Positions 22,970 through 34,148 of a stretch of 64,000 bases of DNA are shown here, in pieces. Origin of the DNA: Armigeres subalbatus. Its lineage: Eukaryota > Arthropoda > Insecta > Diptera > Culicidae. Both the position numbers and the translations under genes were made by a program. The notes below the pieces were generated by a model. It worked only from the letters and a program-made list of their open reading frames with translations, did not search any database and was not told the origin of the DNA. The DNA lies in the NCBI RefSeq assembly GCF_024139115.2, contig NC_085140.1, forward strand, positions 99,460,988-99,524,987. Reading direction: 5' to 3'. The stretch's first letter is position 1. Every line of letters begins with the position of its first letter.

Positions 22970-25555
22970 CAATTGGAATTTATTTATTGTTATCAAATTT
23001 AGTTTTTTTGTCAGTTGGGGTTTCTTACCCCATTTCCGGCATAATATGCGTAGAGATGGTAGAGATGCATTGTTTAATCGATATTCCTCGCAGAAATCAG
23101 CTTTACCTGAATGTGTTAGGCTATGTAATATTCCAATGAGTTTATCATCTTTTTGAAAATATGTAATCCTTGCTCACCATAGATTATGAATCCCATTTAG
23201 CGATATAGAGAGCCAGCACTTATTTTAGTAAATGTTATTGCTTTTGCGACAAGTTTCTTCGTCAGATTTTTCAAAACATAACCAATTTTGCTCTCGTTTT
23301 TTCAATCTCCCAGAATTAAGAAATGTGATGAAAATAAACGTATCACAGCATGTTTAATGACGTTCAATATATGTGACAAAAATGAGCAACGCCAGAATTT
23401 CTCGTATTTTGATTTTACCAAGTTATAGTCCAATAATAAAAAGAAATAATATCAAGAATTGAAGAGCATAGCGGAGCCAAATTTAGCACTTGCGTTAACA
23501 CTATAAAAATTGATCAGCCTTTGACGTAAACTTCTACCAGATTTAATCCAATGACATTTCGGATTCAAATAAACCAGAAACTTGTTCACTTGTTCAAACC
23601 AGAAACGAGTTCATATATACGTGAAAAAAACAAAGCGTAGCCGTTGAATATTTGGTGAATAGTGATAATTTAAATTTGACATTCCCTCGTGGGTATAAAC
23701 TAGCTAAATAAATTAAAATAGGATGTGTTAAAAGTACTAATCGACTAAGTTTTGCTACAAAAAGTTGGATTTTATTGACTAAACCAAATTCACCAGTGCT
23801 TTCAAACTACCGACAGACCCATTCCAGAAATGGATATATCTTGATCTGAATAAACTGATTTTGGATTTTCTTGATCCAACTAGGCTCTATCGTTATTTTG
23901 ATCATTGACCAACTCACTCCATATTTTATTGCAAGCCGAGTAGCTTTAGAGTTGGATTTTTAATCATCCCAGTAGGCCTAAGGGCGATTTTGAAGTTTTT
24001 TCAATCCTCTCCAAAGGAAAGGTTTTCCTGATTCGACAACGTCCGATTGCGATTCGACCGACGAGCGACAAACTTCAGATTTGAAAATGATTGACCTCAC
24101 TAGGTCTAGATTCGGAAACTTTCTTGTCGTGAACCCACGGATAGGTTCTATTTTTTTTGGTAAGTTTTTCAAATCTATCGAAAACTTGTTACAACTTCAA
24201 GGGTTTTCCATTTCGTAATCATTTCGTAATCCTTACTACTTCTATATTCAAACATAGGCTATAGAAGTTAAACGAGTTCACATCACACAAAAATGATTGA
24301 CTTTGAACATATGCAGTTTATTCTTTATTTAGCCCCATATTTACTTAGTAAGAGAGGGACGCCCGTCGAAAATTCGTTGATGAAATGGGTATTAAATCTC
24401 TAAGTAAAACTTTTACAAGCTCAGAGTGTACCATAAAATATGTTTATCCGCAGCGTAAATGCACATTTAACTAGTGCTATGCGATACAAAATGTTTTTAC
24501 AAGACACGAAATAAACCGATATATTGATTTTTTGTCGAAAATTTAATCGTTATCTGCAGAACATTATTGTTTAAACTGTCTCAACTATTCAACAAAAATC
24601 AAACAAAAGGCTTTTCATGGGTAAGAAATTAAATGACCGCTGGTGGTGAGCCCCGTGGATCCCGATGGGGCCGACAAAGACTTTGAGGATCGATTCAAGA
24701 ATTCCATTTTCCAAATTTTGAACGCTTTCTAATATTGGCTCGCAACCCAAAACAAATACTGATGTTGAAGAAAGTATCTCGTTCATCAAGGACAAACGAT
24801 AGATGAAATGTACTTTTTACAAACGGATAATTGGTGAGAGAATTCTATTGTATATTTTAATGAATCATATTAAACCTATATAATTATGGATATAAAAATA
24901 TAAAACAACCATCAATCGCCAACTTCCTATTGCTAACATCTCGTGGATAAAGGGCGGGCTCTTCTCCCCATCTATTGGGTCAATCTGGGTAACGAGGGCT
25001 AGATTATATTAAAGGAGATTGATATGGAAGGAGATTCTCTATTCATCCCGTGGATTCGCATAAGTGTCTCTGCTTATGGAACCACCCCACCCATTTTTGG
25101 CCCTTCATACAGGAGTTTGATGAAATACAATGAAATACAATAATAGTATAATCATAATCAAATCGTTTGTCAGATATGGCCAGTGCTATCGGCAGGTGCC
25201 TTGCTACAATAGATGGTAGTATCATCATCATCATTAACATCAGTCTGAGACATTAACTCACTTAAAGAATAGAGTTGACACAATTCTTGTGCAGAAGCGT
25301 TTGAAAATTTTGGTGAAAAATATTGGATGTACTTTGATTATTATTTTTGGATGGCGCATTATGCCTAGCATCGTTCATTTTGGAATGAAATTCTTATTTT
25401 GAAATAAAATTGTTTTGTTGCAATATTGCTGGCTTTACATGGAAATTTTTTACCATATAATGACTGATATGTTGGATTATTGATAAACACTTTTAAAATA
25501 CATGTTTTCGGTGGAAATCACCATTAAATTAAGTGATTAGCTTTTTTAATGGTTA
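22970..25555. other. No supported gene
   Basis: About 2.6 kb of AT-rich sequence. All ORFs are under 80 aa with no recognisable domain; no repeat family was identified. Confidence 0.35.
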
Positions 25556-25562
25556 GATTTTT

Positions 25563-25810
25563 TTCGCCGGGATCTCAGCATTTTTTGTTTATTTTTCCGA
25601 GGTGGGCACCGCCGAGTTTCAGCAAACATGATTTTTGCCGAGATCTCAGTAAAAGTGACGTTTCAGTTGCCGAGATACAGCAAATATTTGGCTGAGAATC
25701 AGTAATAAACGAAATTTTCTGCCGAAGTTCAGTTTTTAAATTTGCTGAGCTACAGCGGTGCCCAATTTTGCCGAGCTCGAAATAGAAAAAGTTAGTGTGT
25801 AGGAGGCGCA
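25563..25810. mobile_element. CCGAGatctCAG-motif element, small copy
   Basis: A ~250-bp block contains many variants of gccgagatctcagcaaa in both orientations. Its right end (tttcgagctcggcaa on the inverted strand, preceded by acacactaactttt) resembles the ends of the 942-bp element at 28032-28973, so both probably belong to one non-autonomous family. Confidence 0.5.
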
Positions 25811-25962
25811 TTTTGACCGCATCTCCCCTACATTTTTTTAATACTATTTGAACGGTGAAATTTGTCACCCTGATAGGTTTCTAAAATAGCAGTATGATCC
25901 AAGTAATTAAAGGAGTTATTAATTGAAATTGAATCTGTCAATCAATTAAGCAAACACTTAAA

Positions 25963-26393
25963 AGCTTAGCTTAGCTTAAACTGACTGTACATATCAATGG
26001 TTGCAACTCCGTGATTGATCAGAACTGGTGCGAATTGCACTACGCTCCAAGTGAATAGTGGTTGGGATGTACCATCTATTCTCGAAGTGCACGTTTCAGC
26101 AGCTCGCAAATGTTGATCAATAACGGCGCCGGCCGTCCTTACAGTCCTTACAGTCAGTTGGGAAAGGGATTGTGCGATTATTGTTGCTACTAGAGATCGA
26201 GAACACCTCTGCATCTCCACAATTACCACGGGAAGGAAGTTGTGTCAGTTGGGTGGGGTAATCAGTAACATAGATCGGGATTTACCATGGAAAGTGATGT
26301 GAATCCACCACCACATCCGAGGCAAGCCCCCTAACTCGCAGTGGCCATGGGGAGGGGTCGTCGAGCCGTTGGACATACTCCCTGCTTCCCCTT
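25963..26393 (-). mobile_element. Internally deleted RTE-like element
   Basis: On the minus strand the first ~90 bp (AGGGGAAGCAGGGAGTATGT, then ggccactgcgagtt and gatgtggtgg) closely match the 5' leader of the RTE element at 12682-15988. The other end is a short tandem of AAGCT/TAAGC (25963-25977). No endonuclease or RT lies between, so this is a ~430-bp non-autonomous derivative carrying a 5' leader and a 3' recognition tail. The TSD is not clear (perhaps ttaaa). Confidence 0.6.
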
Positions 26394-26419
26394 CGATTAA
26401 ACATGTTCAAACACTAAAT

Positions 26420-26620
26420 CAATACCAAATTTACAAAACGGCTTATCTGCTTTTGTAAACAAAGATTCAAACGTCGATTTAACGAAGCTGATAGCACTCC
26501 CACGCAAACCGCTACCTGTTAATGGTTTTGGTTTGCGTGGGGTTGCTATCAGCTTCGTCAAATTGACGTTTGAATCTTTGTTTACAAAAGCAGATAAGTC
26601 GTTTTGAAAGTTTTGTATTG
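26420..26620. mobile_element. Foldback MITE, 201 bp
   Basis: Two ~90-bp arms are near-perfect inverted copies around a gctacctgttaat loop. Both contain GCTTTTGTAAACAA and aacgaagctgatagca. The GCTTTTGTAAACAA word also occurs in the foldback element at 844-1086, which suggests related families. The element lies between the RTE-like fragment and the hAT element. Confidence 0.75.
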
Positions 26621-27351
26621 AAATAGTGTAAATTAACGAAGCGCATTGATTTAAACCAGACCTGCCCAACCTCTTCAAGCCACGGGCCAATTTTTAGAAT
26701 TCACACTTGCTGGCGGGCCAGAAAATATTTTGTACATAACTTTTTAAATATTTTCAAAAAAATTTTTTTTTTCGTTTTCTAGAAAAACTAAACACGATTT
26801 AATTGCGTTAAAACAATCTTTTTTGTTTATTTTGTTTTCGTCGTTGCATTAGGTATCCATTTGAAACATTAAATTAATCTATTCACACCGTTTACCGGAT
26901 GTTAAATAATGGAAATTTCGTTACTTTACAAGCATATTGAACAGACTTGCATGCACTTGTTTCAACAGGATGAGAGAAATATACCAGATTTCAAGTCATT
27001 GAAATGTTTGGCGATATCTGCTAGAAAAGCCAATAAGTCACTCATCTATTCAGGATCATTCAGCTCGGGCAGTGGTTTTCCTTTATCTTGTAGAAATAAG
27101 GCTATTTTCTTTTCGAAAAGAATAAAATCTCTTAAGGATGGTACCAAGGCTTAGTCAATGAAATTTACAACAATACAGCAAGTCTCCGTATTCGTCCGCA
27201 AGTCTCCGTATTATTTCCGTCAACATAATTTATAATTGGTGGGGGATGAGTTCCCCATCGTTGATAAAGTTGATTGTCTTATACTTAAGGAATATTGATA
27301 AATTTTGGCTGTTACGCCCTTTTCAAATGTTGGTCTAGAGTTGTTCCCTGC

Positions 27352-27557
27352 ATTAGGTTCTGCAGCATGACGTCACGAATGAATTCGGTCCTCGTCAAAT
27401 GAACTTTTTTGACAGTTCAGTAGTACTATCCACTGACTCCGACGAGGACTCCGACAAGGTTCGACTTCGTGATTGGTTGGCTGCCCCCGAGTCCAACGCG
27501 AATTACTACTAATCTGTCATCAGTTTGAGGTTACGTACAGGCGCTGCAGAACCTAAT
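27352..27557 (+). mobile_element. 206-bp MITE, copy A
   Basis: Bounded by ATTAGGTTCTGCAGC and its near-perfect inverse GCTGCAGAACCTAAT. It is about 85-90 percent identical by eye to copy B in opposite orientation. No coding capacity; the target-site sequence is unclear. Confidence 0.85.
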
Positions 27558-27671
27558 TGGAAATAAAGCTGCCGATAGACCTGTGCAAGAGTTCATCAAA
27601 TTCACTCACCCGATGGATTTTGACATTTGAGCGGGTCGTCTTCTCGAACAAAAGTTCATTTTGCGTTCAAT

Positions 27672-27877
27672 ATTAGGTTCTGCAGCGTCTGAACGTAACC
27701 TCAATCTGGTGACAGGTCAGTAGTACTTCTTGTTGGTCTCAGGGGCAGCCAACCAATCACGAACTCGACCCTTGTCGGAGTCTTCGTCGGAGTCAGTCGA
27801 AAGTACTACTGAACTGTCAAAAAAGTTCATTCGACGAGGACCGAATTCATTCGTGACGTCATGCTGCAGAACCTAAT
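27672..27877 (-). mobile_element. 206-bp MITE, copy B (inverted)
   Basis: Exactly the same length and ends as copy A but inverted, 114 bp away. Just outside, tttgagcgggtcg and cgacccgctcaaa form an inverted pair, and agttcattttgcgtt is repeated directly at 27653 and 27911, so copy B may have landed in another small palindromic element. Confidence 0.85.
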
Positions 27878-28031
27878 GCGACCCGCTCAAACGTCATAAT
27901 TTCTTGGGGGAGTTCATTTTGCGTTATTCTATTTCTCTGTCATTCAAAAATGGCCATGAAGACAGTCACATTTGCCACGTTTTTCACGACGGTATAGTTT
28001 TATCGCTTGAGAAATAGTAGAATATGAAGTG

Positions 28032-28973
28032 ACGCACACTTAAATCCAGAATTTCAGCTCGGTAATATTTATTACAGATTTGACTCGGTAAAATTGTGTT
28101 TTTACCGGAAGATCAGTCAATTTTGTAAAGTTTACTGATTTCTGTAATAATTTATACCGAAGTCTCAGCAAATCTATTGTCAATACTGAACATCGGTATT
28201 GTAAATTACCGAGCAATTCTGTAAACTACATCATTCAGCACTTGTCAAAAAAGAAATACCGATCACTCAGTAAAAAATATATGTTTTGCTGAGCTTACAG
28301 TAGCTCATTTACCGAGCTCTCGGTTTCCGATGGAGTTACGTGACGCTCAATGTGGCGCCATTTATCATTCTCTGTACTCGTAGATTTTCTTCGAGAGAAT
28401 CGGTGACTTCATTCTGTTCCAGTGGAAAATTGTAAGTACCTATAATTTAAACGATATCTTAACAAGTTTTTACAAATTTCGTTTGTGAAATAATTTCAAT
28501 ATAAACTTTCAGCACAACTGAGACCAAGGTGACCCCCGAACATGTATTCAGTTCAGTTGCACAGGGCCGCAGCTTGCAAAAAGAAAAACAGCTTTCGGTT
28601 TTTTTTTTAGAAAAAATGATTTATAGCTATGAAAGTTTGTATATATATGCATTTTATTTATCTATAGTTTGAGAATAAAACCAAACATACCGACAGTCGG
28701 TTTTCCTATCGTTTGATTTAGTAGTGGAATCAATACTGTAACACTAAATTATATTTTTTGCATTTTTTTTTATTACCGAGCCCAGTTTTTTTCAAGGAAG
28801 CTCAATGATTACTGATATGCTCAGTAATATTTGACATTTCGCCTTCGAGCGTACTGAACCGAGAGCTCGGTAAACCATTGATATTATTTACTGAGGTGAC
28901 TACCGAGAGCTACCAATAGCTGAGAATTCGGTAATTTGGTTACCGAGCCCGGTGAAAATAATTATGTGTGCGT
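28032..28973. mobile_element. 942-bp TIR element rich in CCGAG/CTCGG words
   Basis: The ends are inverted: ACGCACACTTAAATCCAGAA at the left, and at the right, read inward, ACGCACACATAATTATTTTC, both followed by a CTCGGTAA word. The interior has many ttaccgag/ctcggtaa motifs, short palindromes such as ACCGAGCTCTCGGT, and no transposase. It sits inside the hAT transposase remnant and is probably related to 25563-25810. Confidence 0.65.
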
Positions 28974-29754
28974 GTTTTTCACGTTACGTAGCTTTCAAAT
29001 CTTCTGTGAGAACTTTTGCTCTTCACCGTGTTCCGCGCAAACTAATGCTACTGAAGGAGGCTTTTTCTATAGGACACACGATGTCAACAACAACCGAAAT
29101 GCATTCCTTAACAAGTTCTCCGTCCTGGAAAAAAATCATCCGTTTTGCCAAAATCTTACAAACAGCAAAACTGGCCCGTACTGCAATTTCTGACTTCGTA
29201 TTAGCTCGAGTGAAAAGAGTTTGTTGCTTCTATAATCCATTGTACCATTAATTTGAATCAATAAATATAAATTTGAATTGAAACCTTTGAAATTCTATCA
29301 ACTTTTGTTTCCTACCTGGGCCCTTTCAAATATCATATTTCATAGAATGCTTGGATTCAGATTTTATTCATTCAATATAGCAAAACTTTCCGGACAAATT
29401 AAGCAAACCGGCTTTCCTTTTTTCATCGTGAACATAAACTACTTTGACCAATCTTTATTGAAAACGCGATGTTCCACTTCAACTTTTTGTATCTTGGGGT
29501 CACTTATGGAATCATTTCTAATTATGTAAAATATTATTTTTCTATTCGAATTCAAATGAATAGTTTTGCAGCGCGAGCTTTGATTTAAAACTTACATATT
29601 GAATAATGAATAATAAAAAAACTTCTGGAGCCAGGTGGAAAAGCTGGCGGGCTGATCATGAGGTTATTTTTCTTACATGCCGCGGGCCACAAAAAATGGA
29701 GCCGAGGGCCGCATCCGGCCCGCGGGCCGTACGTTGGGCAGCCCTGCTTTAAAC

Positions 29755-30195
29755 TAATCATTTATTATGGTTTCACCAGAAAAAAAAAATCATGGCAAAC
29801 CTTTGAGCATATATGTTTTTGCTGTTACAAAAAATAAACAAATAATCAACATAAACGTTAACAGCTGTTCATTTATTAGCTTATAGGTTGTATCGACGTC
29901 ATGAAGTGGTCGTATTATGGTTATATTTTGATTCTCAAAACCACCAAGTCTGGAGGAGGTTTAATGTAGCATGTTTTATGAGGTGAAGAGTATTATAAAA
30001 TCGTTGCTCCTGAACGGGAACGCATATCAGGTTTTAATGATTGCGATAAAACTGGGCCAACTGGACGTGACATGGTTGTACAGCGGTCCACAATATGATG
30101 TGAGAACTGAGAAGTCTGCATGGGAGGTTTTGAGATGAGGTTCTGAAGTACGCTATAAAACCCTGATACAACCTAGATTGTTCCTTGGCTTAATA
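29755..30195. other. No supported gene
   Basis: Ordinary AT-rich sequence; nothing recognised. Confidence 0.35.
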
Positions 30196-30196
30196 A

Positions 30197-30480
30197 GAAG
30201 GGAAAAATGAAATGTTCAAAATGAGTACAGAGTAGTGAGAAGTGACTACATAGTAAATAGAGGTGAGTACTGAGACATGGAAGTGTGTACTGAGTATTGA
30301 GATATGTGCAGTGACAAGTGATTAGCGGAAAATGAAAATGAGAAGTGAGAAGTGAAATGTGGAAATGAGAATTGGGAAGTGAGAAGCAAGATGTTAAGAA
30401 ATGAGAAATGGAAGATGAAAAAAATAGAAGGGAAAAGGAAGAATAAAAAAAGGGAAGAAGAAGGAAAAAGGAAGAAGGTG
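30197..30480. repeat. Purine-rich GAGAAGTGAG-type tract
   Basis: About 280 bp dominated by A and G on the plus strand, built from gagaagtgag/gtgagtactgag variants and passing into gaagggaaaaggaagaa. A simple-sequence region, not coding. Confidence 0.75.
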
Positions 30481-30582
30481 ATTTAATCGGAAGCGTCGCA
30501 TTACCTAATATTTACATTTGACTGCCAAGCAACAAAAGTACTCTGGACAGGGTTCTTATATCAGGGTTTCACTTCGACAGTA

Positions 30583-30751
30583 AAGGCTGCCTCACACCTC
30601 GGGAAAATTTTCCAGCGGATTTTGAGCCCCGTGTATTTTAAATGGGGCCGGGATTTTGATTTTCCGTGTCCAAATTCCGAAAACATCGCATATGCAAAAA
30701 TGCATGGGGAAAAAATCCGCGAACCAAATTCCCGAGGTGTGAGGCTACCTT
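30583..30751. mobile_element. Small MITE, ~169 bp
   Basis: The ends are inverted: AAGGCTGCCTCACACCTCGG at the left, and AAGGTAGCCTCACACCTCGG read inward from the right. The match continues through cggatttt and cccc. No coding capacity. Confidence 0.75.
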
Positions 30752-30759
30752 AAGATAGG

Positions 30760-31500
30760 AGAGATTGACGCGGGTGTGAAAAATTCATTTTCAGCTCTAA
30801 ACGTAAACAAGTTCGGTGGCTGGCTCATACAAAAATCCAAGAATCATGAAATTGACATACTGCAACACCTGTATGTATCTATCTTGGGAGCAATATATAT
30901 TTTTTGATTATTATCGAGATAATCAGTCATTGGCTGGTTCATTTCCCAGGCAGCAAATCAAAGTTTACACGAAGAATTAGAAATTATCCATGAAAAATTA
31001 GGAAATTGCCTATACAAAAATCAGAGTACAAGCAATAAATTGGGTGTCGTATTGTTTAGTTAACAATCTTTTGTAACTTTTGAGCCCCTCAACCGATTTC
31101 AACCAAATTTGGAACACATATTCTCTGTCAAACGCATGGATACATTTAATGACATAGTTGGAAGAGTACCACGATGGCAGTCCCTCACTCCTCTCCCACC
31201 AACATTCGGATGCATTGAACAGCATCGAACAAAAGTTTAATATTCAGATTACTAACCTGTTCACAGTATGTTTATGTACTTTCCGTGATAATGAACATGT
31301 TTATCCAAAGAGTCCTATGTATTTCGGCTCGAATATTATCATAAATCAGCAGTTTCGTGCCAATTTAATAGACGTTCGCGATTTGGTGGGTTTATCACTG
31401 CACTTCACTTCTTCTCAAAGGGCATGGAAAAAATCAAGTTTCTACTCACTTCTCCGCACATGAGCAGCCCGAAATGTTGATGGAATGCAAATTAAATATC
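30760..31500. other. No supported gene
   Basis: The ORFs at 31010-31225 (minus) and 31158-31463 (plus) overlap and show no domain. The phrase ccaaatttggaacacatattctct near 31100 reappears near 33190 with few changes, so an unrecognised dispersed repeat may be present. Confidence 0.35.
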
Positions 31501-31504
31501 ACTT

Positions 31505-31525
31505 TTCAAAATCTGTCACTTGTTT
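31505..31525. repeat. Target-site duplication of SINE (left)
   Basis: A 21-bp word (ttcaaaatctgtcacttgtt plus t) identical to 32142-32162. Confidence 0.85.
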
Positions 31526-32141
31526 AGCTTGAGCTTGAGCTTAATTGACTGCTCGTAGTTGCTACTCCATTATGACCTGATCAGCTGTTCTTGCACAGGG
31601 AACCAACAGATGTTTGCTTGGGACTAGCACACATCTTCAATGTACAAGTACTGGTGATCTCATTTGTTAGGTCATACTGGCGCCTGCCACGTCAAAATGC
31701 AAGTCAATGTAAGGAGGGAGGGAGGGAGGAAATGATGATGCAATCACTAGCCCACTGCAAGCCGAATATACCTCTGCACTTGCCACGAGTTCATGCGGAA
31801 TTTGTTGGATTTTTTTTTGGGTTAGGTTCGAGAGGCAGAGGTCCGTCTTGGTTAACGAGCTGCCAATGTGATAGATAGGAGAAAGCAACTGATGGAATTT
31901 CTAATTGAATGTTTGGAAACGCTTTTTATATTTCATTTCCAATTCTAGCAGATTACTGTTAGAATATTCAAGTTGAAGGTATAGGAATTGAGAAGGAAAC
32001 GGTACGAGAGTCCATTTCCAGTTATAGCGATTGCTAGAACATGAGAAATATAGAGAAAAATTTAAAGTAGGAGAATGGAACGGACCTGGGATTGAACCCA
32101 CGACCTCCTGCGTATGAGGCAGAAGCAGTAGCCAAGCCCGC
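31526..32141 (-). mobile_element. 616-bp SINE: tRNA-like head and (CAAGCT)n tail
   Basis: On the minus strand it begins GCGGGCTTGGCTACTGCTTC, continues with ctcatacgcaggaggtc and the strong B-box gggttcaatccc, has a long unique body, and ends in two to three copies of AAGCTC/CAAGCT. The tail resembles the (TAAGC)n end at 25963, suggesting mobilisation by an RTE-like LINE. A perfect 21-bp TSD shows the whole 616 bp moved as one unit. At over 600 bp it is long for a SINE, so an intermediate fusion of two elements is possible. No protein is encoded. Confidence 0.72.
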
Positions 32142-32162
32142 TTCAAAATCTGTCACTTGTTT
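32142..32162. repeat. Target-site duplication of SINE (right)
   Basis: Partner of 31505-31525, identical over 21 bp. Confidence 0.85.
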
Positions 32163-32272
32163 GAACCGAAAACTTAATATAAACTGCTATTTTTGCCCGA
32201 AAAAAAAACGATTAGAAACTGATCGCGGAGCGAATGTCAACAACGGCACCGGCAGCAGCAAACTAATAACTA

Positions 32273-33066
32273 GGGTGGTTCAAAAAATAATTTTGCTCCG
32301 CCACGCTCAGTTGATTATGATTTATAATTTGGGTGTCATCCAATGGTTTGGGCTGGTTTGAATAGAGGCTTACCGTGTACAAGTCGTTTCAGGTTTGTAT
32401 GACAGTTGATATGGCGAGGTTGAATTTTAAACACTATTCTGATTCTGGCACTCCGCCATTGGGCGCTAGCGAGGGGGGAGATCATATGACTGGATGAAAT
32501 ATTCAAGAGCTTCAACTCCATAGACAATCCATATTGAATGGTCGTTCCAATAATTGGGAGTCGATTTTAATCGAATTTTTGCGAATCTTTCGCATGATAA
32601 TTAGGCTTCTCAGAAGGCATCAGTGAAACGCGCAATTCAACAAAATACCCAGAATTTGTCTGTGATATATATCGTACCAGGGGCAGATACTTCTAGTCTA
32701 GTCTTGTCTACACAATCGCACCAGGGGCAGATGCTTCATACAAAAAGTGTGACATTAGAGGGAGTGGGGTATAAAATGCTATATTTGCGTTACCCAATTA
32801 ATGGATCTTTCCTGCGGTGCGGTTTTCGTTCAGTGAAGTCTCTGGAATGTTGCTTTTAGCTATGTGGGTTCTCTTTTCGCCAGCGTTTGGAGGGAAGGCG
32901 CCGTAGCCAATGTAATAAAAGGTTTAGTTTCCCATACTAGTTTTCATACAAACTTGAACCGGCTTGCGCTCAACCAGTTTTTGTTCAAACCGGTTTTTGA
33001 GGACACTCGGAGCATGGGACGGAATCGAGTGAGCGTGGTGGTCCTGGGTCGTTTTTTGAACCACCC
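32273..33066. mobile_element. 794-bp TIR element, TA target
   Basis: The ends are GGGTGGTTCAAAAAA inverted, each directly flanked by TA, and the subterminal ccacgctca is also inverted. The interior holds caggggcagatrctt repeated twice (about 32680 and 32713) and inverted gaaccggctt/gggctggtttg words. No transposase. The TA target and size are compatible with a Tc1/mariner-type derivative, but that is inference. Confidence 0.7.
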
Positions 33067-33132
33067 TACTAATATTCTTTGTTATTTTATAATACGACAC
33101 CAATACTACTACAGTATATGACAGTTTTTATT

Positions 33133-33168
33133 GTACCAATACTTTCAAAGCTTTGAAAGTATTGGTAC
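33133..33168. repeat. Perfect 36-bp palindrome
   Basis: GTACCAATACTTTCAAAG is followed immediately by its exact reverse complement with no spacer. See findings. Confidence 0.95.
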
Positions 33169-33998
33169 TCAACCCACCTTCACCTTAAACCAAATTTGGG
33201 ACACATATACTCTCTATCCTAAGGGGACGATTATAGAGGAGCTAGAGGGTCAATGAAAAAGCGGAGGGTGGTTACGGGGCGTGGGATATATTATTTGAGG
33301 GGGTCAAACGCAAAGAAGTGTAAGTGACAAAAATTTGGTTTTGAGAAAATGGGTGTAAAGTTTTTCAATATTGTTCAGCTTCATACAAATTGTATGGTAG
33401 TTCAAAAAATTACTAATTTTCTGTGAATATGAAATGAAAACATAGTCCAAACTATATCAACATATTCCCGCAAAGCTCGAGAACCAAAGTATTTTTTGCT
33501 GCTGTCAAATCAATTTTGACCAAAATGTCACTTACACCCCTTTTGGTTCTAACCCCCTCATTTATAAAACGACGATTTCAGTAAAACTTCTGATCCCCAT
33601 GACCGATATCCTCAAAAATTGAGAAAAATATCATTTATCCTGAGCAGGCAATTATAGATGGAGTTGAATGAATAAGGTTGTTGAGAGTTGAATGAATAAG
33701 GTGCGCGAGGTTAAGCTTCAGTACGTCAGGCGAGGAAAACGTAAGGCATAATGTACGATTGGGAATACTTCAAATTTTTCATTCTTTAGTTAGTTTTAAT
33801 TGAAAAAAATCCAGAAAATCACATTTTCCGCAAGTATCATATCCTCAAAAACTTTTCCTCGGAAATGACATTTCTTCGAATGTGACATAACCTACATTTC
33901 CCCGATAATTTCTCAATAATGATATTTCCCCGAAAATGTTGTAAGATTTTCTGGATATGATACACTGTGCGGCGTTTGTAATGGTCTCAAATGGGTAC

Positions 33999-34148
33999 TT
34001 GCAAAAAACTTCACGCGGCGAATATATGTCGAAAGGTACGGCCGCGCCAAACGATACACCGCAATGCTATTCACCCATAAGAATCAAGTAAACGGGGTGC
34101 AGAAAGCGTGGCGGTACCTTTCATGAAGGGCCGCGTGCAATTTGGAGA
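33999..34148. mobile_element. Possible small MITE
   Basis: The left end (aacttcacgcggcg, later gaaaggtac) is matched by the inverted right end (gtacctttc, later ccgcgtgcaatt). The arms are imperfect. The surrounding 33830-34280 is made of short degenerate words such as gacatttcttcgaatgtgac. Confidence 0.4.

Larger units (their letters stand above)
26895..29545 (-). pseudogene. hAT transposase (GTF2IRD2-like), fragmented
   Basis: Three pieces in the correct order on the minus strand. Near 29430-29330: FNKDWSK, then KKGKPVCLICPESFAILNE, a BED-type zinc-finger start with both Cys. Near 29240-28978: a helical piece with FFQDGELVKECISVVVDIVCP and SISLRGT. Near 27150-26960: ALVPSLRDFILF, then FLQDKGKPLPELNDPE, a stop, and LLAFLADIAKHL. 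These resemble the transposase that also gave rise to vertebrate GTF2I-repeat-domain protein 2. Stops and frameshifts are frequent, the central part is displaced by nested elements (27350-28973), and no C-terminal hAT dimerisation block was seen. Not functional. Confidence 0.7.
26657..29746 (-). mobile_element. hAT transposon with nested insertions
   Basis: The termini are inverted: CAGACCTGCCCAACC at the left and CAGGGCTGCCCAACG (read inward) at the right, followed by ccacgggcc/gcccgcgggcc subterminal words, the CAG...CTG pattern of many animal hAT elements. The flanks are 8 bp, atttaaac and ctttaaac, matching at 7 of 8 positions, which is the hAT target-site length. Inside, minus-strand transposase fragments of the GTF2IRD2/ZBED-like type are recognisable. 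The 3090 bp include a TIR element (28032-28973) and two 206-bp MITEs, so the original was smaller. Confidence 0.8.

Noticed and set aside
28936..29529. Plus-strand ORFs of 83-99 aa inside the hAT element
   Set aside because: The opposite strand carries recognisable transposase fragments; the plus-strand peptides have no similarity I can name.
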